Source: Gordonia sp. 'Campus'
GTDB lineage: Bacteria > Actinomycetota > Actinomycetes > Mycobacteriales > Mycobacteriaceae
Direction: 5' to 3'
Length of the DNA: 64,000 nt
Assembly (NCBI RefSeq): GCF_022206305.1
Contig: NZ_JAKOIW010000006.1
Span: forward strand, 87,756 to 151,755
The first letter of the stretch is position 1. Every line of letters starts with the position of its first letter. Position numbers and translations under genes: made by a program. Shown piece by piece: positions 8,108 through 16,071 of this stretch. The notes below the pieces were generated by a model. It made no database searches and had not been told where the DNA came from. It saw nothing but the letters and a program-made list of their open reading frames with translations.

Positions 8108-9535
8108 TCACGGCACGCGCGGAGGGTTTCCGAGCTGCTGGTTGATCGCGAGTGCGAGGTTGTTGCCCACGAGATTGACGAACGCCCGCCACGTCGTCGG
8201 ATCGAGTGCCATCGAACCCTGATCGGTCGTGGTGCAACCGGCGGGCGCGGACTTGCCGTCGAGGCGATCCCGCAACCATACGATGGCCGGCGCGAAGCCT
8301 TCGACGGCGAGCGTGATGTGCTCGCTGAAGTGGTCGCGAACATACTTCACTCTCGCGGCGTCGTCCGCACAGTAGGTACGTACCAGTTCGTTGACCGGGC
8401 CCACGGGGGCGATCCAGTCCGGATTCGACTGGTAGATGAACATGGGGAACCGGGGCGTGGTCTTGCCCATGTTCAACTCGCCCAGGACCTTTCGGGGCGT
8501 GGGGTAGTCGAGAGGATCTCCTGGAAGATTCACCAGTCCCTTGATGTCGACGAATGGGGCGAGCGCCGCCTGGTATGTCAGGCACAGCGGGTTCTTGGTC
8601 GCGAACAGCGCCCTTCCGAGCGGGTTCATGTGGCGCGCGAGAAAGGACTCCAGTTCCTGGTATTCGCGGCTGACCCCGATGATCCCGGCCATGATGAGAC
8701 CCGATGCGGCGTTCCGGTCGGCGAGGTCCACGAGAGCGCGGATGTTCGCCGGCACGCCGCCTTCGGCCGCCCCCACGATCGGGAGTTCCGGTGCGTAACC
8801 CGAGTGCAACTCGGCGGCCCAGCCGGTGGCGATGGCGCCGCCGGAATAGCCCATCAAGCCCACGCGCAGATCGTCTTTGAGCCCCAGCGGAGCGAAGTTC
8901 CGGGCACCCCGGATTCCGTCGAGGGTGATGCGACCCGCGAGCGGCCCTGCGGCGAAGGCGGATTCGGGGCCCTGGTGGTCGGGGATGACGACCGACCAGC
9001 CGGCGCCGACCAGCGAGGTGATCTGCAGGATCTCCAGGCTGGAGTCGGCCGAGCCGGTGAGCTGGCCCGGAATCGAACCCTGCTGCAGTGCGTACGACGG
9101 CGCGCAGTACATCGCGGTGGAATCCTCCGCAGACTGCCACGAGACCAGTTTCGAGGGACCGGACTTCGCCGGTCCCTTGGGTTTGAGCAGTGTCGCCACG
9201 GCCGGGATTGGCTCGCCCCGGGTGTTGGTCGACCGGTAGGAGATCTGCCAGGCGTCGACGTTGACCGGAATCACCGAGAGAGCCGCCACGTGTACGCGTC
9301 GCGCGCTGATGAGGTCACCGGGCTTCTTCGCCGCGACCACTGCTGGAGGAGGCAGGTAGAAGTCCGGGTCGAACTCGGGGATCGCCGGCGGCACCGGGAA
9401 CGGTAGCGGCGGTGCGACCGGTACGGCGGACACGCCGCCCGCGCCGATCACGGTCCCGCTCAAGACGGCCGCGACCGTCACCACGGTCAGCAGCCGACGA
9501 CAGCGCTGCGCCCAGAACCCGTTCCATCCCCGCAT
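8108..9535 (-). CDS. Secreted LIP-family lipase/esterase, copy 2
   Basis: A 475-residue secretory lipase of the LIP family. The signal peptide (RRLLTVVTVAAVLSGTVIGA, cleavage near VSA) is followed by a Pro-rich linker. The nucleophile elbow is LMGYSGGAI with Ser about residue 231, preceded by SVVIPDHQGPESAFA, the LIP equivalent of the 'PDYEG' block in copy 1. DWIAPV and DHFSEHITLAVEG supply likely Asp and His of the triad. There is a good GGGAGG ribosome site before ATG 9535. Upstream is a well-spaced promoter overlapped by a 20-bp palindrome, and a TetR gene is encoded immediately upstream on the same strand, so TetR control of this lipase is likely. Confidence 0.88.
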   Translation of the reverse strand: MRGWNGFWAQRCRRLLTVVTVAAVLSGTVIGAGGVSAVPVAPPLPFPVPPAIPEFDPDFYLPPPAVVAAKKPGDLISARRVHVAALSVIPVNVDAWQISYRSTNTRGEPIPAVATLLKPKGPAKSGPSKLVSWQSAEDSTAMYCAPSYALQQGSIPGQLTGSADSSLEILQITSLVGAGWSVVIPDHQGPESAFAAGPLAGRITLDGIRGARNFAPLGLKDDLRVGLMGYSGGAIATGWAAELHSGYAPELPIVGAAEGGVPANIRALVDLADRNAASGLIMAGIIGVSREYQELESFLARHMNPLGRALFATKNPLCLTYQAALAPFVDIKGLVNLPGDPLDYPTPRKVLGELNMGKTTPRFPMFIYQSNPDWIAPVGPVNELVRTYCADDAARVKYVRDHFSEHITLAVEGFAPAIVWLRDRLDGKSAPAGCTTTDQGSMALDPTTWRAFVNLVGNNLALAINQQLGNPPRVP

Positions 9536-9550
9536 GGCACCTCCCGATAA

Positions 9551-9609
9551 GTGAGACGCCCGTGTCTCACACTTCGGCAGAACCTACACGCGTGTGTTCC
9601 AGAACACAA
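9551..9609 (-). promoter_or_regulatory. Promoter and operator of the second LIP lipase
   Basis: On the minus strand, TTGTGT (9604-9609) and TAGGTT (9581-9586) are 17 nt apart. The predicted start of transcription is near 9575. A palindrome at 9551-9570 (GTGAGAC-N6-GTCTCAC) falls about +5 to +24, the place of a blocking operator. A second palindrome, 9593-9608 (TGTGTTC-N2-GAACACA), overlaps the -35 side. The adjacent TetR protein is the obvious candidate to bind. Confidence 0.65.
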
Positions 9610-9624
9610 CGGGTGGGTGGGAGG

Positions 9625-10239
9625 TCAGAGTCGTGCGAACGCGAGCAGGATGTCGGACAGAACAGCGACGACATCGTCGATCCTTGCCGGATCGGCTGTC
9701 TCGCTCCACCGGTGGACAAGCCCGGTCAGCGCTCCGACGAAGGCGATGGCGAGGTCGCGCTGACGTTGTGTGGGCGGGCGGTCGGCGAAGTCCGCCATTG
9801 CGCCCACGAAGAACCCGACCCACTCCTCGCGGCCGTCGAGGCGATGCTGCTCGACGCGCGGACTGACGCCGACGATCTGTACGAAGGAGACCGAGGCGCG
9901 TCGAGGATCGGTGCCCACCGAACTCATGTAGGCGCGCATCGCGGCAGTCGACAGATCCCGGAGATCACGAGATGGGCAGGCCGCCAACGCTTCCGCAACG
10001 GCGACGCGAGCGGCGCCCTGCACGGAGTCATACAACGCGACGAGGAGTTCTTCACGATCGGTGAACTCGGCGTAGAACTGCCGTCGCGACAATCCGGCCA
10101 CCCGACAGATCGACGTCACCGACGACTTCGCGTAACCAGGGTCCGTGAACTCCACGAGTGCGGCGTCGAGGAAACGCTGACGTCGCTCGGCGGCACGGTC
10201 GCTGACCGAACGGCCGCCGTACGTGCGTTCGGTGGTCAC
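9625..10239 (-). CDS. TetR family transcriptional regulator
   Basis: A 204-residue TetR regulator. The HTH domain occupies residues about 15-65 (RRQRFLDAALVEFTDPGYAK, then SSVTSICRVAGLSRRQFYAE, then FTDREELLVALYDS). The remainder is an all-alpha ligand domain. The GTG start at 10239 lies 20 nt after the stop of the MBL-Rieske gene, and its stop is 89 nt before the lipase start, so the gene sits in line MBL-Rieske, TetR, lipase on one strand. The two palindromes in front of the lipase are its probable targets. The inducer is unknown. Confidence 0.88.
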   Translation of the reverse strand: MTTERTYGGRSVSDRAAERRQRFLDAALVEFTDPGYAKSSVTSICRVAGLSRRQFYAEFTDREELLVALYDSVQGAARVAVAEALAACPSRDLRDLSTAAMRAYMSSVGTDPRRASVSFVQIVGVSPRVEQHRLDGREEWVGFFVGAMADFADRPPTQRQRDLAIAFVGALTGLVHRWSETADPARIDDVVAVLSDILLAFARL

Positions 10240-10258
10240 GTCTGCACGATCCGATGGA

Positions 10259-11863
10259 CTAGGAGTCGAGTTTGCTCGCGCGGAGCTCGTGTCCCTTCGA
10301 TGTCAGGCATCGACCCGTCGACAGATCCCACTGCCAGCCATGGAGATTGCAGGTCAGCTTCTCGCCTTCGATCACCCCGAACTTGCCGAGGTCGGCCTTG
10401 AGGTGCGGGCAGCGACGCTGGATCTCCCAGCCGTCCTTGGTGATCGACGCCGAGTCGTCGTGCGCCTCGGCGAACCACCCGTCCGCGTAGGCGATCCGCT
10501 CGTCGGTGAGGCATTTGAAGAAGGTGTAGAGGAACTCGTTGTAGCCGCCGATACGCCACGTGGTGAACCGCGTCGACAAGAAGATCGTGTTCACCCAGTC
10601 GGGCTCGTCGTCACGCAGAACGGTTCGCACGAGCTCGGTGGCGATGCGGAAGCCGTAACGGTACTTGCCTTCTCCCTCCTTCGGCTCGCGGACGATGCGG
10701 TTGGGGAAGTCGAGGACCACGGTCTCGGTGGTGTCGCCGGCCGGTCCGCCGCCCGGGGTCATGACCAGGCCCACGGGGTAGCCGATGCCGTCGCAGATGA
10801 GGTCCGACTGTCGCATGATCGGTTCGAAGAGGTCCCGCAGCGCCGGGAGCAGCGGCTCGCCCTCGGCGGGTGCCCACGACGCCTTCTCGGCGGCGATGAC
10901 CGGCGCGAACTTCTCCTTCATGCGCTCGAGGTAGGCGCGCTTGTTCTCGCCGAACACGTCGGCGGGCGCATACGGGTGGGTGACCTCGTTGAGGGCCGGG
11001 CCGGTGAAGTCCGCGACCGAACCCGACACCATCATCAGACCGCGGTGTTTCTCGCCGTCGTCGGTGCCGTGGATGCGCATCTGCTCCAGGAACGTCTCCT
11101 GGTCGGGGAAGATCGATGTCGTGTCGGCGTTCTCACCCGAGCCGAAGTCGTTGAGGTAGAACAGATCCTCGTCGAGGAACATCGGCGGCCCGGCCGACGG
11201 GACCACCCAGGTCGCGCCGACCTGCTCGATGTACGAACGCGCACGGTCCATTCCGCGCTGACGCTTCTGAGATGCGAAGTTGGCCTTCGACTTACGAGGG
11301 ATGTCGTAGACCATCGGATACCAGATGGCACCCGAGTACTGCAGTAGGTGGACGTCGACGTGTCCGAACGCCTCGTCGACGACGTCGAGGTCGATGGGCC
11401 GGGCGTCGTTCATGTTGAAGCAGACGGTCTCGCCGTCGGACACGACCAGGCCGCTGTCTCCGATCGGCCCGTCGGCGGGCGCACGCAGCGCGATGATCAT
11501 GACGTCGAGCGAACCCTTGTCGTTGCTGACGGTCGTCTTCACCGAGTCGGTCGTCTCGACGAACTTGGTGAAGCCGAGCCGCTCCAGTTCACGGCGCAGA
11601 TCCGGCACCGGATAGTCGGGGAGCAGGACGGTGGCGTCCTTGTTCACGTTGTCCCGCAGGTTGCGCTCGTCGAAGTGATCGCGATGCAGGTGGGAGACGT
11701 ACAGGTAGTCGCAGTCCCCGAGCGACTTCCAGTCGAGTTCGGAGTTGTCGGGAAAGGGCACCCAGGAGGCGAAGTACGTCGGGTTGACCCAGGGGTCGCA
11801 GAGGATCGATCCGGCGGTGGTCTGGATGTGGAAACCGGCATGACCGATGCTGGTGATCTGCAC
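10259..11863 (-). CDS. Metallo-beta-lactamase-fold / Rieske [2Fe-2S] fusion protein
   Basis: A 534-residue two-domain protein. The N-terminal 250 or so residues are a metallo-beta-lactamase fold of the UlaG/CMP-Neu5Ac-hydroxylase-like type: ITSIGHAGFHIQTTAGSILC, then DPW, then the metal motif SHLHRDHFD (H58, H60, D62, H63). The C-terminus carries a Rieske ferredoxin motif, CPH at 485-487 and CNLH at 505-508, giving C-x-H-x17-C-x2-H. The same domain pair occurs in CMP-N-acetylneuraminate hydroxylase-like proteins, in a different order as I recall. A redox or oxygenase role is plausible; the substrate is unknown. The start is GTG 11863. The SnoaL-like gene lies 156 nt upstream on the same strand. 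Confidence 0.82.
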   Translation of the reverse strand: MQITSIGHAGFHIQTTAGSILCDPWVNPTYFASWVPFPDNSELDWKSLGDCDYLYVSHLHRDHFDERNLRDNVNKDATVLLPDYPVPDLRRELERLGFTKFVETTDSVKTTVSNDKGSLDVMIIALRAPADGPIGDSGLVVSDGETVCFNMNDARPIDLDVVDEAFGHVDVHLLQYSGAIWYPMVYDIPRKSKANFASQKRQRGMDRARSYIEQVGATWVVPSAGPPMFLDEDLFYLNDFGSGENADTTSIFPDQETFLEQMRIHGTDDGEKHRGLMMVSGSVADFTGPALNEVTHPYAPADVFGENKRAYLERMKEKFAPVIAAEKASWAPAEGEPLLPALRDLFEPIMRQSDLICDGIGYPVGLVMTPGGGPAGDTTETVVLDFPNRIVREPKEGEGKYRYGFRIATELVRTVLRDDEPDWVNTIFLSTRFTTWRIGGYNEFLYTFFKCLTDERIAYADGWFAEAHDDSASITKDGWEIQRRCPHLKADLGKFGVIEGEKLTCNLHGWQWDLSTGRCLTSKGHELRASKLDS

Positions 11864-12019
11864 GAAGGGGGCCTTTCATGTGTGCGCGGGGCTGCGCGGC
11901 AGTGCACTACAGGCCTCCAGGGTATCGACACGCGGACGAGCCCCGCGTGGGCCATGAGTCCTCACCGGGTGTCGTGGTGACGATCCTCACGAACCACGCG
12001 GGGCGATCGGCCTGCTCGG

Positions 12020-12763
12020 TCAGCCCGCGATACGGCGCACCGCGTTGCGCGCCAAGACCGGCAGCTTCGACGCCGCGAACAGGCTCCGGATGAGCTTGCT
12101 GTCGTCGCGCGGCATGAGGCCTGCGCGCTGGACGGCGTCGATGAAGTCGTAGAGGGTCTCGCCCTCTTCCATCAGGCCGTCGGCGTTGAAGTGATAGCGG
12201 TCGACGGCGGGCGCCTGGATGAATCGCCCGTCCCCGTAGATGGTGGGCGCCGTCTCGTCGTACGGGTACATCCGGAGGGGGCCGCTGAAGTGGCCGCTGC
12301 CGATGTACCGGATGACGGTGCGCACGGTGCCGTCGGGCTGCACATCGATGTAGACCTGGTCGGGCAGCGGGTCGTAGCGCCAGTCGGGGATGGCGTCGAA
12401 GAACGCGAAGTTGTAGGTGACGAAGTCGTCGATGCCGACGATCGTGCGGCCGAAGGTCGTGACGTCGGTGTAGCGGAGGTCCTTCGCATAGAGCTCGTCG
12501 TTGATGCTCATGTCGCGTACCAGGAAGCTCCACCAGTACTTCTTGGCCCAGGTCATGATCCACGTCAGGTCGGTGTCGTGGGCATTGCCGAGGTGCGTGA
12601 GCTTCTTGTCGAACATGTCGAACCAGTCGCGGGTGGACTGCTGCAACTCGGGTTCGGAGATGGCCCGGACCGGGACGCCGCGATTGGCCTTCAGGTACTC
12701 GGGGGCGGGTTTGGCGAGGCGAGGGGTGGAAAGAGCTTCTTGGAACGCTTCTTCACTGAACAT
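12020..12763 (-). CDS. SnoaL/NTF2-like fold protein
   Basis: A 247-residue soluble protein that looks like a nuclear transport factor 2/SnoaL-like fold: WFDMFDKKLTHLGNA, then FLVRDMSINDELYAKDLRYT, then FFDAIPDWRYDPLPDQVYID and IRYIGSGHFSGPLRM. The 'ydvl-D-a-lPDwr' phrase is typical of SnoaL-like polyketide-cyclase homologues. No catalytic role can be assigned. The start codon ATG 12763 lies inside a 20-bp palindrome shared with the upstream region of the divergent TetR gene, so it is likely under that repressor. It is the first gene of the line SnoaL-like, MBL-Rieske, TetR, LIP lipase. Confidence 0.7.
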   Translation of the reverse strand: MFSEEAFQEALSTPRLAKPAPEYLKANRGVPVRAISEPELQQSTRDWFDMFDKKLTHLGNAHDTDLTWIMTWAKKYWWSFLVRDMSINDELYAKDLRYTDVTTFGRTIVGIDDFVTYNFAFFDAIPDWRYDPLPDQVYIDVQPDGTVRTVIRYIGSGHFSGPLRMYPYDETAPTIYGDGRFIQAPAVDRYHFNADGLMEEGETLYDFIDAVQRAGLMPRDDSKLIRSLFAASKLPVLARNAVRRIAG

Positions 12764-12780
12764 GAAGCAGATGCTTCATG
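12761..12780. promoter_or_regulatory. 20-bp palindromic operator overlapping a start codon
   Basis: CATGAAGCA-GA-TGCTTCATG has 9-bp perfect arms and a 2-nt centre. The first three bases are the complement of the ATG of the SnoaL-like gene. It lies in the 69-bp spacer of a divergent TetR gene, so it is probably that repressor's operator. Confidence 0.7.
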
Positions 12781-12832
12781 TTGAATCAGGTGATGTCAAT
12801 GGGTGCGCCGGGAAAGATGCGACGATGAACGG

Positions 12833-13447
12833 ATGACTTCGGGCAGGCTCTGGCGCGGACAGACGCTCGCCGATCGGTCCGACGAGCGGCGCGAACAGAT
12901 GCTGGTGGTCGCCGAGGGACTGCTCGGCACGGGTGGCGCAGCCGCTGTGACGATGCGGGCGGTCGTTCGCGAGGCCAATCTCAGTCCGCGCTATTTCTAC
13001 GAGAGTTTCGAGTCGCGGGAGCAGCTGATCACCGCGGTGTACGACCGGGTTACCCGAGAACTGCTCGCCCACGTGACCGCCGGAGGCCGTGCGGAGGACA
13101 GCCGGGACGGGGTGCGGTCATTGCTCGAGGCGTGCCGCGACTTCTTCGAAGCCGACCCCGGTCGTGCGCGGATACTGTTGCGCGAGCCGCTGGCCGACGA
13201 CGTCCTGCGCGCACACCGGGCGGCGATCGTCCCGGGCTTCGTCGAAGCCGTGCTGACGCTGGTCGCCGATCGTCGGTCGATGCCGCCGGCGCGACTCGCG
13301 GTCGTCTCCTCGGCACTCGCCGGCGCGCTCACGGTCCTGTATCTGGACTACGTCGACGGGCGGTTGGAGCTCACGTCCGCCCAACTGGCCGATGCCGCCG
13401 TCGACCTCGTGTTCGCCATCGTCGGGGTCGGTGGGGGCGATCGCTAA
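12833..13447 (+). CDS. TetR family transcriptional regulator (divergent to SnoaL-like gene)
   Basis: A 204-residue TetR regulator. The HTH region is residues about 17-65 (EQMLVVAEGLLGTGGAAAVT, then MRAVVREANLSPRYFYESFE, then SREQLITAVYD). The start is ATG 12833 (MTSGRLWRG) rather than the longer frame from 12803, because the extension lacks a ribosome site and would run closer to the operator. It is divergent from the SnoaL-like/MBL-Rieske genes across a spacer containing one strong palindrome. The stop is 10 nt before the first PlsC gene, but that gene has its own -10 element. Confidence 0.88.
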   Translation: MTSGRLWRGQTLADRSDERREQMLVVAEGLLGTGGAAAVTMRAVVREANLSPRYFYESFESREQLITAVYDRVTRELLAHVTAGGRAEDSRDGVRSLLEACRDFFEADPGRARILLREPLADDVLRAHRAAIVPGFVEAVLTLVADRRSMPPARLAVVSSALAGALTVLYLDYVDGRLELTSAQLADAAVDLVFAIVGVGGGDR

Positions 13448-13457
13448 GCTCTCTGCC

Positions 13458-14228
13458 ATGGAACCCGTCTACGACGCCGTCATCACCACTGCCCGCCTGC
13501 TGTGGCTGGCCGAGGGACTGAAGTTCAAGGTCTCAGGTGTCGAACATGTGCCGGCCGAGGGGCCGGGGGTCGTCGCCATCAACCACACCGGATACCTCGA
13601 CTTCACCTACGCGGGCATCCCCGCGTTCCTGCAGGGCAGGCGCAAGGTGCGGTTCATGGCGAAGAAAGAGGTCTTCGACAACAAGGTGTCGGGTCCGATC
13701 ATGCGGTCGCTCAAGCACATTCCGGTCGACCGTGGGCAGGGCGCGGAGAGCTACCGGGCTGCGGTCGACTACCTCAAGCGCGGTGAACTCGTCGGCGTCT
13801 ATCCCGAGGCGACCATCAGCCGCAGCTTCGAGCTGAAGACCTTCAAGTCCGGGGCGGCGCGCATGGCCCTGGAATCCGGGGCCCCGATCGTCCCCACCGT
13901 GATCTGGGGTGCCCAACGGGTCTGGACCAAGGGCCATCCCAAGCGACTCGGCCGGACCGGGTACCCGATCTCCATCGGGGTGTGCGAGCCGATCGCACCC
14001 ACCGGCGACGCCGATGCGCTGACGGCGAAACTGCACGAGGTGATGAGCGCCAAGCTGCTCGAACTGCAAGACGGTTACGGCGAGCACCCGAAGGGCGAGT
14101 TCTGGGTTCCCGCCCGACTGGGTGGCTCGGCGCCGACGCTCGAGGAAGCGAACCGCATGGACGCCGAGGAGCAGGCCGAGCGTGCCGCCAGGCGTGAACG
14201 TCGGGAGGACGATCCCGGCGTGATCTGA
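13458..14228 (+). CDS. PlsC-type 1-acylglycerol-3-phosphate acyltransferase, copy 1
   Basis: A 256-residue lysophospholipid acyltransferase-like protein, expected to transfer an acyl group to a glycerophospholipid or other lipid acceptor at the membrane. The acyltransferase block I motif is AINHTGYLDFTY (H-x4-D). Block III is VGVYPEATISRSFELK and a later block is GAPIVPTVIWGAQRVWTKG. It ends in a charged Arg/Glu-rich tail. The neighbours, a second PlsC and a HAD phosphatase, match the mycobacterial Rv3816c-Rv3815c/3814c-Rv3813c series. A TAAGCT hexamer (13445-13450) ends 7 nt before ATG 13458 and no ribosome site is seen, so translation may be leaderless. Confidence 0.88.
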   Translation: MEPVYDAVITTARLLWLAEGLKFKVSGVEHVPAEGPGVVAINHTGYLDFTYAGIPAFLQGRRKVRFMAKKEVFDNKVSGPIMRSLKHIPVDRGQGAESYRAAVDYLKRGELVGVYPEATISRSFELKTFKSGAARMALESGAPIVPTVIWGAQRVWTKGHPKRLGRTGYPISIGVCEPIAPTGDADALTAKLHEVMSAKLLELQDGYGEHPKGEFWVPARLGGSAPTLEEANRMDAEEQAERAARRERREDDPGVI

Positions 14229-14299
14229 CGGTCGGTCGGTCGACCGTCGTCGGTCGTCGGCCGGAGATGTCCGTCGTGCCCCGCCGGTAATCTTGATCC

Positions 14300-15136
14300 A
14301 TGAACCGCAGGGGGCACGCACACCGGGAGCCGGTGTATCGCGTCCTGGAGGTCATCGCGAACGGGCTCGTCCGCGCGCAGGCTCTCGACCTGCACTTCAC
14401 CGGCATCGACAACATCCCGGACTCGGGTGGCGCGGTCCTGTGTGTGAACCACACGGGATATCTCGACTTCCTGCCCCTCGCGCTCGGCGTCCAGCGTGCG
14501 GGTCGCAGGACCCGGTTTCTGATCAAGTCCGAGGTCATGGACGTGGCGATCATGCGCTTCCTCGTCAACCACACGAAGACCGTGCCGGTCGACCGTTCGC
14601 GCGGCGCCGACGCGTACCGGGCGGCGCTCGGCCGGCTGCGCGACGGGCACATCGTCGCCGTCTATCCGGAGGCGACGATCAGTCGCAGCTTCGAACTCAA
14701 GGACTTCAAGAGCGGTGCGGTCCGGATGGCCGCCGAGGCGGGTGTCCCGATCGTGCCGGCCATCGTGTGGGGAGCGCATCGGCAGTGGACCAAGGGGGGT
14801 CGGCGTGACATCGGTCGCAGCAGACTCCCGGTTCACGTCCGGTTCGGAATGCCGTTCACCCCCGGTCCCGAGGAGACACCCGAGCGTGAGACGCTGAGGC
14901 TCCGCGACACCATGGCCGCCATGCTCTTGGAGGTGCAGGACGCCTATGGTGTCCATCCGCCCGGCGAGTTCTGGGTCCCGTCTCGACTGGGGGGCTCGGC
15001 GCCGACACCGCAGGAGGCCGCGGTGATCGAGGCCGACGAAGCACTTCGCAAAGCGGAGGCGCGGGCACAGCGGGCCGCCGAGAAGTCCCGGGGAGCCGCC
15101 GAGAGAGCTCGGTCGAGAGGAAGCAGACGCAGATGA
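14300..15136 (+). CDS. PlsC-type acyltransferase, copy 2
   Basis: A 278-residue paralogue of the preceding acyltransferase. The same signature blocks are present: CVNHTGYLDFLPLAL (H-x4-D), VPVDRSRGADAYRAAL, VAVYPEATISRSFELKDFKS and VPAIVWGAHRQWTKGG, then VQDAYGVHPPGEFWVPSRLG. The C-terminal 35 residues are a basic/Ala-rich helix (AEARAQRAAEKSRGAAERAR). A TAATCT hexamer (14288-14293) lies 6 nt before the ATG, which suggests a leaderless transcript. The last four bases overlap the start of the HAD gene (ATGA), so the two are translationally coupled. It is likely a second glycerolipid acyltransferase with a different acyl or acceptor preference. Confidence 0.88.
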   Translation: MNRRGHAHREPVYRVLEVIANGLVRAQALDLHFTGIDNIPDSGGAVLCVNHTGYLDFLPLALGVQRAGRRTRFLIKSEVMDVAIMRFLVNHTKTVPVDRSRGADAYRAALGRLRDGHIVAVYPEATISRSFELKDFKSGAVRMAAEAGVPIVPAIVWGAHRQWTKGGRRDIGRSRLPVHVRFGMPFTPGPEETPERETLRLRDTMAAMLLEVQDAYGVHPPGEFWVPSRLGGSAPTPQEAAVIEADEALRKAEARAQRAAEKSRGAAERARSRGSRRR

Positions 15137-15972
15137 CATTCGGTCCACCCACACTCATCGCCAGCGACGTGGACGGAACCCTCATCGACGACGACAACCG
15201 CGTCTCCGCGCGGACGTTGTCGGTGCTGGCCGCAGCGCGCGCCGCCGGTGTGGAGTTCGTGCTGGCGACCGGGCGCCCACCGCGCTGGATCGCCGAGATC
15301 ACCGACCAGTTCGCCGGCACCGACGCCTTCGTCCGATATGCGGTGTGCGCCAACGGCGCCATCCTCTACGACGCCGAGCACGACCGCGTCCTCTGGTCGG
15401 CGAACCTCGAGCCCGATGTCCTGCTGAAGCTGGGCGAGATCGCCTACCAGCAGATCCCGGGGTGCGGCATCGCGGCGGAGCGTGCGGGGCAGTCGGCCAA
15501 CGACGCGGCCACGGCTCCCTTCGTCGCCAGCGCGGGATACGAACACGCCTGGCTGAACCCCGACCACGTCGAGGTCGGCGACGACGAGGTGTTCGGCCAC
15601 CCGGCGGTGAAACTGCTCGTCCGCAAACCCGGTATGGCCAGCGACGAGATGGCCGAGCGTCTGGCGCCGATGGTCGGCGACCTCGCCCAGGTCACGTTCT
15701 CCACCGACAACGGACTCATCGAGTTGTCGGTGCCCGGCACCCACAAGGCCTCGGGGCTCGAGCGCCTCGCCGACCTCGCCGGACTCCCGGCCGACGCCGT
15801 GATCACGTTCGGAGACATGCCCAACGACGTCGAGATGCTCACGTGGGCCGGTCACGGTGTCGCCATGGGGCACGGACACCCGGCCGCTCTCGACGCCGCG
15901 GACGAGGTCACGGTCGGGAACAACGACGACGGCGTCGCCCGTGTTCTCGAACGTTGGTTCCCGGTCGGTTGA
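15133..15972 (+). CDS. HAD superfamily (Cof-like) hydrolase
   Basis: A 279-residue class IIB HAD phosphatase, similar in position to Rv3813c. Motif I is ASDVDGTLIDDDN (nucleophile and acid Asp), motif II is FVLATGRPP, motif III Lys is in GTHKASGL, and motif IV is TFGDMPNDVEMLTW. The large C2-type cap lies between motifs II and III. Such enzymes dephosphorylate sugar phosphates or other small metabolites; the substrate is not determined. The ATGA overlap with the upstream PlsC gene points to a shared lipid- or glycan-related role. A hairpin-rich intergenic region follows, towards the convergent amidase gene. Confidence 0.9.
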   Translation: MTFGPPTLIASDVDGTLIDDDNRVSARTLSVLAAARAAGVEFVLATGRPPRWIAEITDQFAGTDAFVRYAVCANGAILYDAEHDRVLWSANLEPDVLLKLGEIAYQQIPGCGIAAERAGQSANDAATAPFVASAGYEHAWLNPDHVEVGDDEVFGHPAVKLLVRKPGMASDEMAERLAPMVGDLAQVTFSTDNGLIELSVPGTHKASGLERLADLAGLPADAVITFGDMPNDVEMLTWAGHGVAMGHGHPAALDAADEVTVGNNDDGVARVLERWFPVG

Positions 15973-16002
15973 TCCCGCAGTAGGCCCACACCGGGCTCAG
16001 AC

Positions 16003-16065
16003 ACATCGCCACCCCCGTTCGGATGTGCCGGCTCTGGCCGGCGATCTTCTCGGAGGTGGCGATGT
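16003..16065. terminator. Inverted repeat between convergent HAD and amidase genes
   Basis: The arms 16003-16013 (ACATCGCCACC) and 16055-16065 (GGTGGCGATGT) are a perfect 11-bp match. The loop holds a smaller hairpin, CCGGC / GCCGG, at 16028-16041. The position fits a bidirectional terminator. Confidence 0.6.
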
Positions 16066-16071
16066 GGCGTC

